64,000 bases of DNA from assembly GCA_947492825.1 (NCBI GenBank), contig CANLNT010000001.1, forward strand, positions 1,240,001 through 1,304,000, given 5' to 3'. The notes beneath the pieces are model-generated. The model saw only the letters and a list, made by a program, of their open reading frames with translations, ran no database searches and was not told the origin of the DNA. Shown piece after piece: positions 33,605 to 46,841 of this stretch; within the stretch, counting starts at the first letter, position 1; each line of letters begins with the position of its first letter. A program made the position numbers and the translations under genes. Source of the stretch: an uncultured Paracoccaceae bacterium (lineage in GTDB: Bacteria > Pseudomonadota > Alphaproteobacteria > Rhodobacterales > Rhodobacteraceae).

Positions 33605-34493
33605 AATGTGTCGTCTGATATATCTCGTTGATCCAGTTGCCGTACAAGAGGTGCGCGTGACTTCTCCATCTGTTTTGAGGGTCCCGAGCGGGATCATCGT
33701 CAGGGTAGTAGTTCATCGGCACATTGATCGGCGTCCCATTAGACACGTCACGATCGTATTCTTGTTTCAAAGTTTCGCTATCATATTCAAAATGATTGAA
33801 AATATAGAGCGCACGATGCTTTGGATCCTCGACCAGGCAAGGGCCAGCGTCGGCTGAGGTGATCAGCGTTTGCAGGCCCGCACCGTCGATTTCCCCTTGC
33901 CGCATTTCCGTCCAGCGGCTGACCGGGATCACGCAGTCATCCGAAAACCCGCGCAAATAAGGTGAGGCGGGGGCCTGATTACTGTGACGAAAACAGCCGA
34001 ACAACTTTTGATCCAGCAGGTGCTTTTGCACGCCGTGGAAATGGTTGATCATCGCCATGCCGCCCCAGCAAACGCCAAAGGTGGAATGCACGTTGGTCTG
34101 AGTCCAGTCAAAGACCTCGCGCAGCTCGTCCCAATAGCTGACCTCTTCAAAGGGCAAGTGTTCGATGGGCGCGCCCGTAATGATCAGCCCGTCAAATTTT
34201 TCGCCGCGCACGTCCTGAAACGGGCGATAGAATTCGGCCATATGTTCGGCAGCGGTGTTCTTGGTCTGATGTTCGGACATGCGGATCAGCGACAGCTCGA
34301 TCTGCAAAGGTGTGGCCCCGATCAGACGCGCAAACTGGTTCTCGGTCTGGATTTTCTTGGGCATCAGGTTCAGCAGGGCGATCCGCAGTGGGCGGATGTC
34401 CTGACGGCCTGCGGTGTCTTCGTCCAGCACCATCACGCCTTCGCGGTTCAAAACGTCATAGGCGGGCAGGGCGGCGGGCAGTTTGATCGGCAT
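33579..34493 (-). CDS. metA: Homoserine O-acetyltransferase of the MetA family
   Basis: 304 residues. The glutamine amidotransferase-like fold has the nucleophile C142 in FGVCWGGMA and the H234/E236 pair in IFNHFEYD. Residue 111 in APIEHLP is glutamate; in this family E at this position has been linked to acetyl-CoA use and glycine to succinyl-CoA use, so the product is probably O-acetylhomoserine despite the metA name. First committed step toward methionine. Overlaps the hydrolase by 26 bp and follows the ATPase gene by 36 bp; AGGA precedes the start. Confidence 0.93.
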   Translation of the reverse strand: MPIKLPAALPAYDVLNREGVMVLDEDTAGRQDIRPLRIALLNLMPKKIQTENQFARLIGATPLQIELSLIRMSEHQTKNTAAEHMAEFYRPFQDVRGEKFDGLIITGAPIEHLPFEEVSYWDELREVFDWTQTNVHSTFGVCWGGMAMINHFHGVQKHLLDQKLFGCFRHSNQAPASPYLRGFSDDCVIPVSRWTEMRQGEIDGAGLQTLITSADAGPCLVEDPKHRALYIFNHFEYDSETLKQEYDRDVSNGTPINVPMNYYPDDDPARDPQNRWRSHAHLLYGNWINEIYQTTHYELDKIGT

Positions 34494-34529
34494 CGGATTT
34501 TTCCTGATAAGAGGGCAGAGATAGGCGGG

Positions 34530-35393
34530 TTAGCCGCGCATCTCAAGGGCGTCAGCGATCATGCTGACAAAGCCCTCCGTATCTTTGACGCCTTCCACGG
34601 CGGCCTGCGGGACGGTCAGGCCCCATTTGTCCGCCATCGCCTGATAACGTGGCTGGCGATGGGCCAGCGCCTTGGCAAAGGCCCAGCGAATGAAATCATC
34701 GGGATCGACCTGATCCGGCGCTGTGCCAAATTCGACCAGATAGGCCTGCCAAGTCGCGAGCAGAAAGGCGGGGTCATAAGACATCGGCTTGGGTTCACGA
34801 TCAAACCGGCGGATAAGCTCTGCGGTGTGAGCGTCAGTGCCCTTGATCCAAACCATCAGCGTCTTGGAAGCCAGGTCCGTCATGATCGGGTCATTCGGAT
34901 TGTTCACATCGACCCATTCGCAGATCGACCCGCCGGTGTCGCAAACGAAGTGCGGATAATGGTAAAGGTCCACAGCCCGGTCGATGAAATAACCGGTGTC
35001 ATGGAGTGCTGCGACCTCTGCCGCCTGAAACTGATCCTGACGGCGGGTATATTCTTCCCACGGCAGGCCGCCCTTGGCCGGATCGCCGGGCTTGCCCAGA
35101 TAGGACGACATCGGTTTGAGATCCTCGAAAGAGATGTTCGATCCGATATAGATGCTGTTGGACTGCAGAAGATCGCGCAGGAACGGCACTTTCATCGCTT
35201 CGCGCTTGGCGTTGTCCGCGATCTTTTCGCCCATGTAGCGCGTGCCGATGCGATAATCGATGGAGTAGTGGAACCAGTCGCCGGTGTCGCGCAGCATTTT
35301 GGACAGATAGGTCTTGCCCAAGCCCGACATCGCGAACAAGAGCACGCGTTTTTGCGGGGCGTTGCGCCAATCAGATGCGGACGAATAGATCAT
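34530..35393 (-). CDS. P-loop ATPase-like protein upstream of metA
   Basis: 287 residues. RVLLFAMSGLGKTYLSKMLR contains an [AG]xxxxGK[ST] Walker A motif at residues 21-28, so it binds a nucleotide, but I see no familiar kinase or AAA signature after it. The remainder is soluble and rich in aromatic residues (VDLYHYPHFVCDTGGSICEWVD). Start at ATG 35393 (MIYSSASDW); an ATG 30 bp upstream is possible. It is the first gene of the ATPase-metA-hydrolase transcript, so a link to methionine metabolism is possible but only positional. Confidence 0.65.
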   Translation of the reverse strand: MIYSSASDWRNAPQKRVLLFAMSGLGKTYLSKMLRDTGDWFHYSIDYRIGTRYMGEKIADNAKREAMKVPFLRDLLQSNSIYIGSNISFEDLKPMSSYLGKPGDPAKGGLPWEEYTRRQDQFQAAEVAALHDTGYFIDRAVDLYHYPHFVCDTGGSICEWVDVNNPNDPIMTDLASKTLMVWIKGTDAHTAELIRRFDREPKPMSYDPAFLLATWQAYLVEFGTAPDQVDPDDFIRWAFAKALAHRQPRYQAMADKWGLTVPQAAVEGVKDTEGFVSMIADALEMRG

Positions 35394-35606
35394 GAACGCT
35401 TGGGTAATGGCCCGCTTGTGCAAGGTCCAGAGGTACCGCTACTTTTGCACGGTTTCTGTGGCTTTGGTGGCGAGGTTGGGGGGTGCTTGGGAGTCTAGAA
35501 CAACATCAGGCCAAGACCGGGCAGTGACCGACCTGAAAGACATCCGCAACGGTCCCGCAACGCGCGGCATCGCCACCAATTTGACGTCGGATTGCTTGAA
35601 AGGGTG

Positions 35607-35638
35607 CAAAACTGCCCTCTGGGGAGAGGTCGGGCAGT
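35607..35638 (-). terminator. Terminator after the aldehyde dehydrogenase gene
   Basis: On the minus strand ACTGCCC (35638-35632) pairs with GGGCAGT (35617-35611), with an inner CCTCT/AGAGG stem, and is followed by TTTT. It lies 24 bp beyond the dehydrogenase stop and upstream of the ATPase-metA transcript. The remaining part of the 35394-35661 gap holds a GTGCAA/TTGCAC inverted repeat near the ATPase start and nothing else I recognise. Confidence 0.65.
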
Positions 35639-35661
35639 GCCCGGAATCGTAAGTCTGTCAT

Positions 35662-37107
35662 TTATCCCTTTAGCTTGATCGCGACGTTCTTCGTTTGCAC
35701 ATAATTCCACAGTGCTTCGCGGCCCTTTTCGCGGCCATAGCCTGATTTGCCGTAGCCCCCAAAGGGTGTTTCGACCCCGCCTGCATACCATTCGTTGACA
35801 AAGACCTGACCGGCGCGGATGTCGCGGGCGGCGCGCGTGGCGCGGCCGATGTCGCGGGTGAAGACCCCGCCGACAAGGCCGTAGGGGGTGCCATTGGCGA
35901 TGTCGATCGCCTCTTGCTCGCCGTCAAAGGATAGGACCGACAGGACCGGGCCAAAGACCTCTTCGTTGGCGATCCTCATATCTGGGGACACATCGGCCAG
36001 AATGGTCGGTTCAAGGAAAGCACCGGGAATGTTCATCTTGCGCCCGCCGGTCACCACGCGGGCGCCTGCTGCCTCTGCGTCGCTGATCATGCCAGCGGCG
36101 CGGTCGCGTTGGCCTTCGGATACCATCGCGCCCATGTTGGCCCCAAATGTCGGCCGGTCGATCCCCGGTCCTACAGAAAGCGACTTGGCAACACCTGCGA
36201 CCCGTTCGATCAACTCGTCCTTACGGCTTTTGTGGACAATCACGCGGCTCATCGCGGAACAGACCTGGCCAGCGTTAAAGAAGATGCCCCAGCGCACGTC
36301 ATTTTCAAAAGCGTCGAGATCGGCGTCATCATGTACGATAGCGGCCGATTTGCCGCCCAACTCCAGCACACAGGGCACCACATTGGCGGCGGCGGCAGTT
36401 GCAATCGCGATGCCGGTTTGAACCGACCCGGTAAAGACGATCTGGTTGACATGACGATGGGCGGACAGCGCTGCTCCCGCCTCATGCCCCAAGCCACACA
36501 GAATGTTCACTGCACCGTGCGGCAGACCCACGGCCTCGGCGGCATGCGCGAACCAGGCGTTGGTCAGCGGCGTCATCTCTGGCGTTTTGATTACGACTGT
36601 ATTGCCGGTGGCAAGGGCTGCAGACAGCGACCGCGCCGTCATTTCCAGCGGATAGTTCCACGGGATGATCTGGGCTGAGACGCCGTATGGTTCGTACGTG
36701 GTAAAGTCGAAATAGCCCGACCCCAATGGGATTGAGCGGCCTTCGACGGTTTCGGCTTGATTGCCGTAGTATTCGAAATAACGGGCGGCGCCTTCGACCT
36801 CGATCCGCGATTCCCACAAGGGTTTGCCTTGCTCGTGGGTCAGGACCGGCGCGATCTCTTCTATGTGTTCGAGCAAATAGCGACCCATCGCTTGTACCAT
36901 CCGGCCACGCACGACGGGACGCAGGTTTGACAAGGCACCAGTCAAATGTACCCGCCGCGCAGCCATCACTGCGCGGTCCACGTCAGCGGCATCAGCCAAG
37001 GCGTGGCTGGTCAGCTTTTGGCCGGTGCCGGGATCCATCACATCAATCTGGCCCGCGCCGCCATCGACCCAAGCGCCGTCGATATAATTCTGCCAATAGT
37101 CTTTCAT
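35662..37107 (-). CDS. NAD(P)-dependent aldehyde dehydrogenase
   Basis: 481 residues of the ALDH superfamily. IIPWNYPLEM and NTVVIKTPEMTP frame the cofactor site, FTGSVQTGIAIA is the Rossmann-type glycine region, VLELGGKSA supplies the catalytic glutamate and NAGQVCSAMS the nucleophilic cysteine. The closest flavour is betaine or 4-aminobutyraldehyde dehydrogenase but the specificity is not clear. ATG 37107 follows GGAGC; a start 15 bp upstream is possible. It stands alone, followed by a terminator; 37108-37327 shows nothing I recognise. Confidence 0.92.
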   Translation of the reverse strand: MKDYWQNYIDGAWVDGGAGQIDVMDPGTGQKLTSHALADAADVDRAVMAARRVHLTGALSNLRPVVRGRMVQAMGRYLLEHIEEIAPVLTHEQGKPLWESRIEVEGAARYFEYYGNQAETVEGRSIPLGSGYFDFTTYEPYGVSAQIIPWNYPLEMTARSLSAALATGNTVVIKTPEMTPLTNAWFAHAAEAVGLPHGAVNILCGLGHEAGAALSAHRHVNQIVFTGSVQTGIAIATAAAANVVPCVLELGGKSAAIVHDDADLDAFENDVRWGIFFNAGQVCSAMSRVIVHKSRKDELIERVAGVAKSLSVGPGIDRPTFGANMGAMVSEGQRDRAAGMISDAEAAGARVVTGGRKMNIPGAFLEPTILADVSPDMRIANEEVFGPVLSVLSFDGEQEAIDIANGTPYGLVGGVFTRDIGRATRAARDIRAGQVFVNEWYAGGVETPFGGYGKSGYGREKGREALWNYVQTKNVAIKLKG

Positions 37108-37327
37108 GGTACGCTCCGGCAATGTGATGAACCTGCTTACCGCGCTGTCCGTGGAACGCCTGTCTCAGAGCGGCATCAATCTTCTTCAAGCGACGTCTGG
37201 GCGTCGGTTTGGATAAGGCAGACGGCAGGGGTATCCCCAACGCGTAGATGACACATGACCATCCTGTGATAGCAAATGTGGTCTGGAAGGATTGCTTCGA
37301 CACACCGCCCGTTTGGACGGCGCCGCC

Positions 37328-38467
37328 CTAGTATCCGCGCCAGATCCAGCCACCGCCAAGCACGCGGCTGCTGTCTGGATCATAGAATACGCAGGCCTGT
37401 CCGGGGCTGACACCTTCTTCGGCCACGAGCAGTTCAACCTCGGCCTCCGTGTCCGAGATCGGGCGCAGAATCGCGTCTGTCGGTGGACGGGTCGACCGGA
37501 CTTTGACGGCGATCTGTCGTTCACCACCCTCCAGTAATCCGCCGTCACCTAGCCAGTTGATTTCCCGCAAAGGTACACGGCGCGTCGCGAGCATGGATTT
37601 GGGCCCCACGATGACCTGTTTGGCGTCAACGTCGAGCTTGACCACATAGAGTGGATCCGCCAGCCCCCCGATACCAAGTCCGCGCCGTTGGCCGATGGTG
37701 TAGTGGATTACCCCGTCATGTGTGCCCAGAACGTTGCCGTCGACATCCACAATCTCGCCGGGTTCGGCGGCACCGGGGCGCAGCTTTTCGATCACGGCGG
37801 CATAATTGCCGTTGGGGACAAAACAGATGTCCTGGCTGTCGGGCTTGTCAGCCACGCTCAACCCGTATTTCGCGGCCAGCGCGCGGGTTTCATCCTTGGA
37901 GGGGTGATGCCCCAACGGGAAGCGCAGGTAGTCCAATTGTTCTTGTGTGGTCGAGAACAGAAAATAGCTTTGGTCCTTGGTCGGGTCCGCGGCACAATGC
38001 AATTCGGCACCCGCACCACCCATCATCCGTTGAATGTAGTGACCGGTTGCCATGCAATCGGCATCAAGGTCGCGCGCGGTTTCCAACAAATCCTTGAACT
38101 TCACACGCTCATTGCAACGGATGCAAGGAACGGGGGTCGCCCCGGCCAGATAGCTATCGGCGAACTCGTCGATCACCGCTTCGCGGAAGGTGTTTTCGTA
38201 GTCCAAAACGTAATGGGGAAAGCCCATTTCTTCGGCCACGCGGCGCGCATCGTGGATGTCGCGCCCTGCACAACACGCGCCCTTTTTGGCGAGCGCGGCA
38301 CCATGATCATAAAGCTGCAAGGTCACGCCAACGACATCATAGCCCTCTTCTGCCAACATTGCCGCCACAACAGAGCTGTCGACGCCGCCAGACATGGCAA
38401 CGACCACTCGTGTTTCAGCAGGCGGCTTGGCAAAACCGAGCGAATTCAGGGCAGGATCAAGGGGCAT
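37328..38467 (-). CDS. mnmA: tRNA-specific 2-thiouridylase
   Basis: 379 residues, making 2-thiouridine at position 34 of Glu, Gln and Lys tRNAs. [18 protein letters not shown] is the PP-loop for ATP, C in [10 protein letters not shown] and C in [13 protein letters not shown] are the catalytic cysteine pair, and the C-terminal beta barrel ends with [23 protein letters not shown] 38467 ([10 protein letters not shown]) follows AAGGA; a longer frame to 38581 lacks a ribosome site and would reach into the sciP upstream region. Confidence 0.95.
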   Translation of the reverse strand: MPLDPALNSLGFAKPPAETRVVVAMSGGVDSSVVAAMLAEEGYDVVGVTLQLYDHGAALAKKGACCAGRDIHDARRVAEEMGFPHYVLDYENTFREAVIDEFADSYLAGATPVPCIRCNERVKFKDLLETARDLDADCMATGHYIQRMMGGAGAELHCAADPTKDQSYFLFSTTQEQLDYLRFPLGHHPSKDETRALAAKYGLSVADKPDSQDICFVPNGNYAAVIEKLRPGAAEPGEIVDVDGNVLGTHDGVIHYTIGQRRGLGIGGLADPLYVVKLDVDAKQVIVGPKSMLATRRVPLREINWLGDGGLLEGGERQIAVKVRSTRPPTDAILRPISDTEAEVELLVAEEGVSPGQACVFYDPDSSRVLGGGWIWRGY

Positions 38468-38595
38468 CTGCGGTCCTTTGAGCGAATTGAGCAGCAAATA
38501 TAGGAAAATGCGGCATACTTCCAACCCGCTGCCTACACCAGTCATTAAGCGATTTGCGTCATGTAGGGCGAAATTGAGCAAGAAAGGCGCGAAAA

Positions 38596-38874
38596 ATGTA
38601 TCTGCGCAAGATCGATGGACCCCGGTCCGTTACATTGCCGGACGGCAGTATTCTAACGCGGGCCGACCTGCCGTCGCCAAAAACTCGTCGCTGGGTGGCG
38701 TCCCGAAAAGAGGCAGTGGTCAGGGCTGTGATGTCCGGGCTGATTTCGCGTGAGAACGCGATGGAAATGTATGCCTTGTCCGAAGATGAATACGACGAGT
38801 GGGAAAATGCCGTGCGCAACCACGGGCGTGATGCCCTCAAGACGACAGCAATACAACGCTATAGACAACCTTAG
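38596..38874 (+). CDS. sciP: CtrA inhibitor SciP (DUF1153)
   Basis: 92 residues. The whole protein matches DUF1153: [27 protein letters not shown], then [15 protein letters not shown] and [14 protein letters not shown]-like helix ([18 protein letters not shown]). In Caulobacter SciP is a small helix-turn-helix protein that binds CtrA and limits transcription from CtrA promoters. It sits 89 bp upstream of ctrA on the same strand, so the two control elements are linked. In non-asymmetric Rhodobacterales CtrA mainly governs motility and gene transfer agents. Confidence 0.92.
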   Translation: MYLRKIDGPRSVTLPDGSILTRADLPSPKTRRWVASRKEAVVRAVMSGLISRENAMEMYALSEDEYDEWENAVRNHGRDALKTTAIQRYRQP

Positions 38875-38901
38875 GGAGAGTCGCCATAATTCTCCGTGTC
38901 G

Positions 38902-38917
38902 GTAACCGGTGATTAAC
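38902..38917 (+). promoter_or_regulatory. CtrA box before ctrA
   Basis: GTAA (38902-38905), seven bases, then TTAAC (38913-38917) matches the full CtrA site TTAA-N7-TTAAC with one mismatch. It lies 47 bp upstream of the ctrA ATG, consistent with autoregulation. Confidence 0.6.
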
Positions 38918-38963
38918 CATTCAGCGTCTAGGTTGATCTAACGATTTCATGCGGAGATAGCCA

Positions 38964-39677
38964 ATGCGCGTATTGCTGGTCGAAGACGATCCAACCACTT
39001 CCAAAAGCATCGAACTGATGCTGAGCCATGCCAACCTCAATGTCTATTCCACCGATCTGGGGGAAGAAGGTATCGATCTGGCAAAGCTCTATGACTATGA
39101 TCTTATCCTTTTGGATATCAATCTGCCCGATATGACCGGGCACGAAGTGCTGCGACAATTGCGGCTGGCGCGTATTGATACACCGATTCTGATTCTCTCT
39201 GGTGCCGACGATACCGAAAGCAAGCTGAAGGGCTTTGGTTTCGGGGCCGACGATTACCTGACCAAGCCATTCCACCGCGAAGAACTGGTGGCGCGCATTC
39301 ATGCGATTATCCGCCGGTCCAAAGGGCATGCGCAGTCCATCATCAAGACCGGTTCCGTGGCCGTGAACCTTGATGCTAAGACTGTCGAGGTTGAAGGTCA
39401 GACCGTGCATTTGACCGGCAAGGAATATCAGATGCTGGAATTGCTGAGCCTGCGCAAAGGCACGACGCTGACCAAGGAAATGTTCTTGAACCACCTTTAT
39501 GGCGGCATGGATGAACCCGAATTGAAGATCATCGACGTCTTTATCTGCAAGCTCCGCAAGAAGCTGAACGAGGCGACAGGGGGCGAAAACTCCATCGAAA
39601 CGGTCTGGGGCCGGGGCTATGTGCTGCGCGATCCCGAACCGGCTGTCGCGGCAGAGAAAATCGCGCTCGGCGCTTAA
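38964..39677 (+). CDS. ctrA: Cell-cycle response regulator CtrA
   Basis: 237 residues, an OmpR-type response regulator. The receiver domain begins [20 protein letters not shown], has the phospho-acceptor D51 in [15 protein letters not shown] and K in [12 protein letters not shown]; the winged helix domain contains [17 protein letters not shown] and [13 protein letters not shown]. CtrA is phosphorylated through CckA-ChpT. The C-terminus is longer than in Caulobacter and ends in alanine-rich sequence (KIALGA). A CtrA box and upstream sciP point to feedback control. A terminator follows. Confidence 0.97.
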   Translation: MRVLLVEDDPTTSKSIELMLSHANLNVYSTDLGEEGIDLAKLYDYDLILLDINLPDMTGHEVLRQLRLARIDTPILILSGADDTESKLKGFGFGADDYLTKPFHREELVARIHAIIRRSKGHAQSIIKTGSVAVNLDAKTVEVEGQTVHLTGKEYQMLELLSLRKGTTLTKEMFLNHLYGGMDEPELKIIDVFICKLRKKLNEATGGENSIETVWGRGYVLRDPEPAVAAEKIALGA

Positions 39678-39699
39678 GTCAAAATACAATGCGAAGAAT

Positions 39700-39728
39700 C
39701 GGCGGTCCAGACCTGGGCCGCCGTTCTT
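39700..39728 (+). terminator. Terminator after ctrA
   Basis: CGGCGG (39700-39705) pairs with CCGCCG (39718-39723) and the inner bases TCCAG/CTGGG extend the stem with one wobble; TTCTT follows. It closes the ctrA transcript before ligA. Confidence 0.7.
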
Positions 39729-39797
39729 GCGACTAGACCAGACCGCCGACCGCGCCTAAAACCTTAGGGCCGGTTCCTGTCCGGCGTAGCAACATAG

Positions 39798-44065
<4,268 letters not shown>

Positions 44066-44093
44066 AGCGCCGCGGACCATTTTGTTCACAAAT

Positions 44094-44108
44094 GTTCTCA
44101 AAAAGTTC
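44094..44108 (+). promoter_or_regulatory. Alphaproteobacterial LexA (SOS) box
   Basis: GTTC-TCAAAAA-GTTC (44094-44108) is a perfect match to the alphaproteobacterial SOS box GTTC-N7-GTTC. A third GTTC at 44084-44087 lies six bases before it. It is 67 bp before the ATG of the small membrane protein and after the recG stop, so the small gene is the probable SOS target. Confidence 0.75.
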
Positions 44109-44174
44109 TTTACAGTTGATTAACCATATGAGAACAAAGAGGCAACAAAACGAACCGAAGCAGGAGATACCCAC

Positions 44175-44297
44175 ATGGCCAAGGACATCAAGAACGTCAT
44201 CGTCAATGCACATGACACGCTGATCGCCGACGCTTTGGGTGCTGTTGCCCTGATCGTCATGTTGTTTGTCGGATTGTCCTTGCCCGGGGCTTTCTGA
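44175..44297 (+). CDS. SOS-box-preceded 40-residue membrane protein
   Basis: A short ORF from ATG 44175 with AGGAG at 44162-44166 encodes a 40-residue protein. Residues 1-17 are polar (MAKDIKNVIVNAHDTLI) and residues about 18-37 form one hydrophobic helix (ADALGAVALIVMLFVGLSLP) ending GAF. It lies behind a perfect LexA box. Caulobacter SidA, a 29-residue SOS-induced inner-membrane protein that blocks division, has a similar size and layout but no evident sequence match that I can assert. Function is thus unknown; a division or membrane stress role under DNA damage is inferred. Confidence 0.7.
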   Translation: MAKDIKNVIVNAHDTLIADALGAVALIVMLFVGLSLPGAF

Positions 44298-44433
44298 CCT
44301 GCCTTGCATCCGGTCCGGGTGTCGTCGTTGCACTGTCCCACACGCAAAGACGTAATGACCTGCCTGTCCGATATCTGATCTGGGTTTGCCTGCCCGTCAT
44401 CAGATCACCCGTCCCACCGGATGCACTTTCCTG

Positions 44434-44470
44434 CCGCCGCCATCCCGTCCCGGATGTGCGGCGGTTTTTT
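44434..44470 (+). terminator. Rho-independent terminator downstream of the SOS membrane protein
   Basis: CCGCCGC (44434-44440) and CATCC (44441-44445) pair with GGATG (44452-44456) and GCGGCGG (44458-44464) with one bulged T, followed by six T residues. Between the 44297 stop and here another inverted repeat TGATCTG/CAGATCA lies in the 3' untranslated region. Confidence 0.85.
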
Positions 44471-44486
44471 CTTTGAATGCAGGTTT

Positions 44487-44933
44487 TTAGCTGCTGATCT
44501 TCACGTCATCAAATGCGCCCAGCGTGGCCTCGAACGCCAGCATGATCGAGGCATGCCGGTTCTTGTAGTCACGTGCAGGTTCCAAAACCTCGAGGCCCGC
44601 AAAGGGGGCATCAGGCACCGGGCCGCCAGCTTTCAACATAGCGAGCAATTGGTCACGGCCCTTGGTGATCGTCGCCCGGTCAAGCCCGACAACCTCGCGC
44701 CCGACGACAGATGCAGCGGCCTGACCCAGCGCACAGGCCTTCACGTCTTGCGCATAGCCGGTGACCTGATCGCCATCCAGCAACAGGTCAACTGTCACGG
44801 TTGATCCACACAAGGGCGAGCGTTTCTTGCAGCTGGCATCAGGGTCCGTCAGGCGGTCCGTGTGCGACAAATCTGCAGCCAACGCGAGGATGCGCTGCGA
44901 GTAGAGCTTCATCAGATCGGCATCGTTTGACAC
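44487..44933 (-). CDS. NifU-like iron-sulfur assembly scaffold protein
   Basis: 148 residues starting at GTG 44933 with AAAGGGC upstream; ATG 44912 is an alternative. ASCKKRSPLCGSTVTVDLLLDGDQVTGYAQDVKACALGQAAASVVG carries cysteines spaced like those in the NifU_N/SufU scaffold domain (C35, C41 and the later CALG). It probably holds or transfers Fe-S clusters, though alphaproteobacterial members are poorly studied. It is divergent from hisI at 44999 with a 65-bp gap. Confidence 0.8.
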   Translation of the reverse strand: MSNDADLMKLYSQRILALAADLSHTDRLTDPDASCKKRSPLCGSTVTVDLLLDGDQVTGYAQDVKACALGQAAASVVGREVVGLDRATITKGRDQLLAMLKAGGPVPDAPFAGLEVLEPARDYKNRHASIMLAFEATLGAFDDVKISS

Positions 44934-44998
44934 GTGTTTGCCCTTTGCTTCTTCTCCCCCTAGATAGGGCCAACACCGCTTGATGCAAAGGTAAAGAA

Positions 44999-45367
44999 AT
45001 GCCCTTCGATCCCGCCTCACTGAAGTATGATTCAAACGGGTTGATCCCGGCAATTGCGCAAGACGCCAACTCTGGCGAGGTCTTGATGATGGCCTGGATG
45101 AATGCCGAAGCAGTCGCGCGTACGCTGGAGACCATGCAGGTGACCTATTGGTCGCGGTCCCGGCAGGAATTTTGGGTCAAGGGGGCAACTTCGGGTCATA
45201 CGCAGGCACTTGTTGATTTTCGGATTGATTGCGACCGCGATTGTATCCTGATGGAGGTCGTGCAAGTGGGTGCAGCCTGCCACACGGGGCGTCGCACGTG
45301 TTTCTTTACAGAAGTGAAAGACGGTGCAGAGGTTATCCTGCCGGAAGAAGCCCAACCATCCGCCTGA
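44999..45367 (+). CDS. hisI: Phosphoribosyl-AMP cyclohydrolase
   Basis: 122 residues, the third step of histidine synthesis. GLIPAIAQDANSGEVLMMAWMNAEAV is the N-terminal signature, YWSRSRQEFWVKGATSGH the active-site segment and DCDRDCILMEVVQVGAACHTGRRTCFF the metal-binding cysteine block. Separate from HisE, as in most alphaproteobacteria. The 3' end overlaps the convergent gluQ gene by 35 bp, so the two transcripts are antisense over that stretch. Confidence 0.96.
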   Translation: MPFDPASLKYDSNGLIPAIAQDANSGEVLMMAWMNAEAVARTLETMQVTYWSRSRQEFWVKGATSGHTQALVDFRIDCDRDCILMEVVQVGAACHTGRRTCFFTEVKDGAEVILPEEAQPSA

Positions 45368-46205
45368 TATCGTTCGGCGTGGCACCATCGGCGCGGTATT
45401 TGGCCAAACTGCGGGCATCGTCCCGTTTCGCCAGCCGTTTGCCGTGATCGTCACGGATGAGCCTGTGGTGGTGGTAGGTCGGAGTCGGCAGGCCAAGGAC
45501 GGCCTGTAAGAGCACATGGATTTGCGTGGCCTCAAACAGATCAGCACCACGCACCACATGGGTCACGCCTTGTGCGGCGTCATCCAGCACCACGGACAGG
45601 TGGTAGGAAGTGCCAATGTCGCGGCGAGATAACACAATGTCACCGACTTTGGACATCAGGGCATTCAGTGTGACGGTGTGGTTTCCGTTCGGCGCACCGG
45701 TCTCTAGAAACGAGAGTCCGGTTCCGTCAAACAACCCCTTCGGCACAGTTGTCAGATCAAGGCGCAAAGCGGCGTCAGCGGGGGGTGCGGCCGGATAATG
45801 ATCGCGGTCTTCAGGCAAGTTGCGACAAGTGCCGGGGTAGATGATCCCGTCAGGCCCATAGCTGACACCTTCTTGCGGTGCAGATGCCGCTGCACGAATA
45901 TCCGCGCGATTGCAGCGGCAGGCATAAAGCAGCCCGTCCCACCACATCTGGTTGAGGGTTTCACGATAGACATCCAACCGATCCGATTGCCGCATCACGG
46001 GGGTTTCCCATGTCAGCCCGAGCCAGGCCAAATCATCGTAAATCTGTGCTTCCCACGCCGGTCGCGCGCGGCTTTGGTCGATATCCTCGATCCGCAGCAG
46101 AAACCTGCCGTCCGCAGACCGGGCCATGTCATGCGCCAAGAGTGCCGAATAGGCGTGCCCCAGATGCAATGGCCCAGTGGGCGAAGGTGCAAAGCGAGTG
46201 ATCAC
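45333..46205 (-). CDS. gluQ: Glutamyl-queuosine tRNA(Asp) synthetase
   Basis: 290 residues. A truncated GluRS without an anticodon domain: TRFAPSPTGPLHLGHAYSAL carries the HIGH motif, RIEDIDQSR follows, CRCN and PGTCR form a zinc site, and KRLAKRDDARSL is the KMSKS-like motif. It attaches glutamate to queuosine of tRNA-Asp. The first codon is GTG at 46205, overlapping the upstream methyltransferase stop as GTGA. Its 3' end overlaps hisI. Confidence 0.94.
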   Translation of the reverse strand: MITRFAPSPTGPLHLGHAYSALLAHDMARSADGRFLLRIEDIDQSRARPAWEAQIYDDLAWLGLTWETPVMRQSDRLDVYRETLNQMWWDGLLYACRCNRADIRAAASAPQEGVSYGPDGIIYPGTCRNLPEDRDHYPAAPPADAALRLDLTTVPKGLFDGTGLSFLETGAPNGNHTVTLNALMSKVGDIVLSRRDIGTSYHLSVVLDDAAQGVTHVVRGADLFEATQIHVLLQAVLGLPTPTYHHHRLIRDDHGKRLAKRDDARSLAKYRADGATPNDIRRMVGLLPAG

Positions 46206-46819
46206 CTGCGGCGCAGAATGATAACGTCGGACTTCATACCGACATCGTCCAAATGGGGACCATGCTCGCGAAAAATGACCTCGACCGTGCCAGCGGCAAC
46301 CGCATCATCAAGTGCTGCGATGTAACTGGCATCCGCCAACGTTGGATCATTGTAGGAAAACGCCAGCAATCCGCCGGTGTTCAGCTTGTCGATCAGCGGG
46401 GCCAACATATCCGCGGGTGCTGCACCAAGACTGACAACACCGACGGCCAGCACCACGTCATAAGCGCCACGGCCAAAGGTCAGTGCGCCGGGTTCTGACA
46501 GCCAAACCTTGTCGTAGACGCCGCGCTTTTCGGCCTGCTCCAGCATCTCGGGCGAAATATCGGTGCCGTGCAGCGCGGTAAAGCCAGCCGCCCGCAAAGC
46601 CAGACCAGAAAGGCCCGTGCCACATCCATAATCCAGCATCGGTACCTTCAAATCCGCAAATTGTGCGACCGCATCGGTAATCCGGGCCGGGGTGTGATAA
46701 CCCCTGGCCGAGACATCCGCATCATAGGTCGCGGCCCAATCTGCGTAGACTTGCATGGTCTCTTCGACAGGGCGGGGCGTCCAAAGCTGCGGTTTCAGCA
46801 CATCTTTCTTGTCAGTCAT
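46202..46819 (-). CDS. Class I SAM-dependent methyltransferase
   Basis: 205 residues. VYADWAATYDADV is the common N-terminal lead-in, MLDYGCGTGLSGLALRAAG is motif I, LHGTDISPEMLEQA carries the acidic ligand, and YDVVLAVGVV motif IV. It resembles the UbiE/COQ5-like and WBSCR27-like small methyltransferases. Substrate unknown. The stop overlaps the gluQ start and it follows trmFO by 22 bp, so a trmFO-methyltransferase-gluQ transcript linked to tRNA modification is plausible. Confidence 0.87.
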   Translation of the reverse strand: MTDKKDVLKPQLWTPRPVEETMQVYADWAATYDADVSARGYHTPARITDAVAQFADLKVPMLDYGCGTGLSGLALRAAGFTALHGTDISPEMLEQAEKRGVYDKVWLSEPGALTFGRGAYDVVLAVGVVSLGAAPADMLAPLIDKLNTGGLLAFSYNDPTLADASYIAALDDAVAAGTVEVIFREHGPHLDDVGMKSDVIILRRR

Positions 46820-46841
46820 GCGACCAACGTAGTCCGTGGTC

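Noticed and set aside
35394-35661. A SAM riboswitch upstream of the ATPase-metA transcript
   Set aside because: Some words resemble SAM-II elements but on the wrong strand, and I cannot build the pseudoknot. The clear hairpin there is the aldehyde dehydrogenase terminator.
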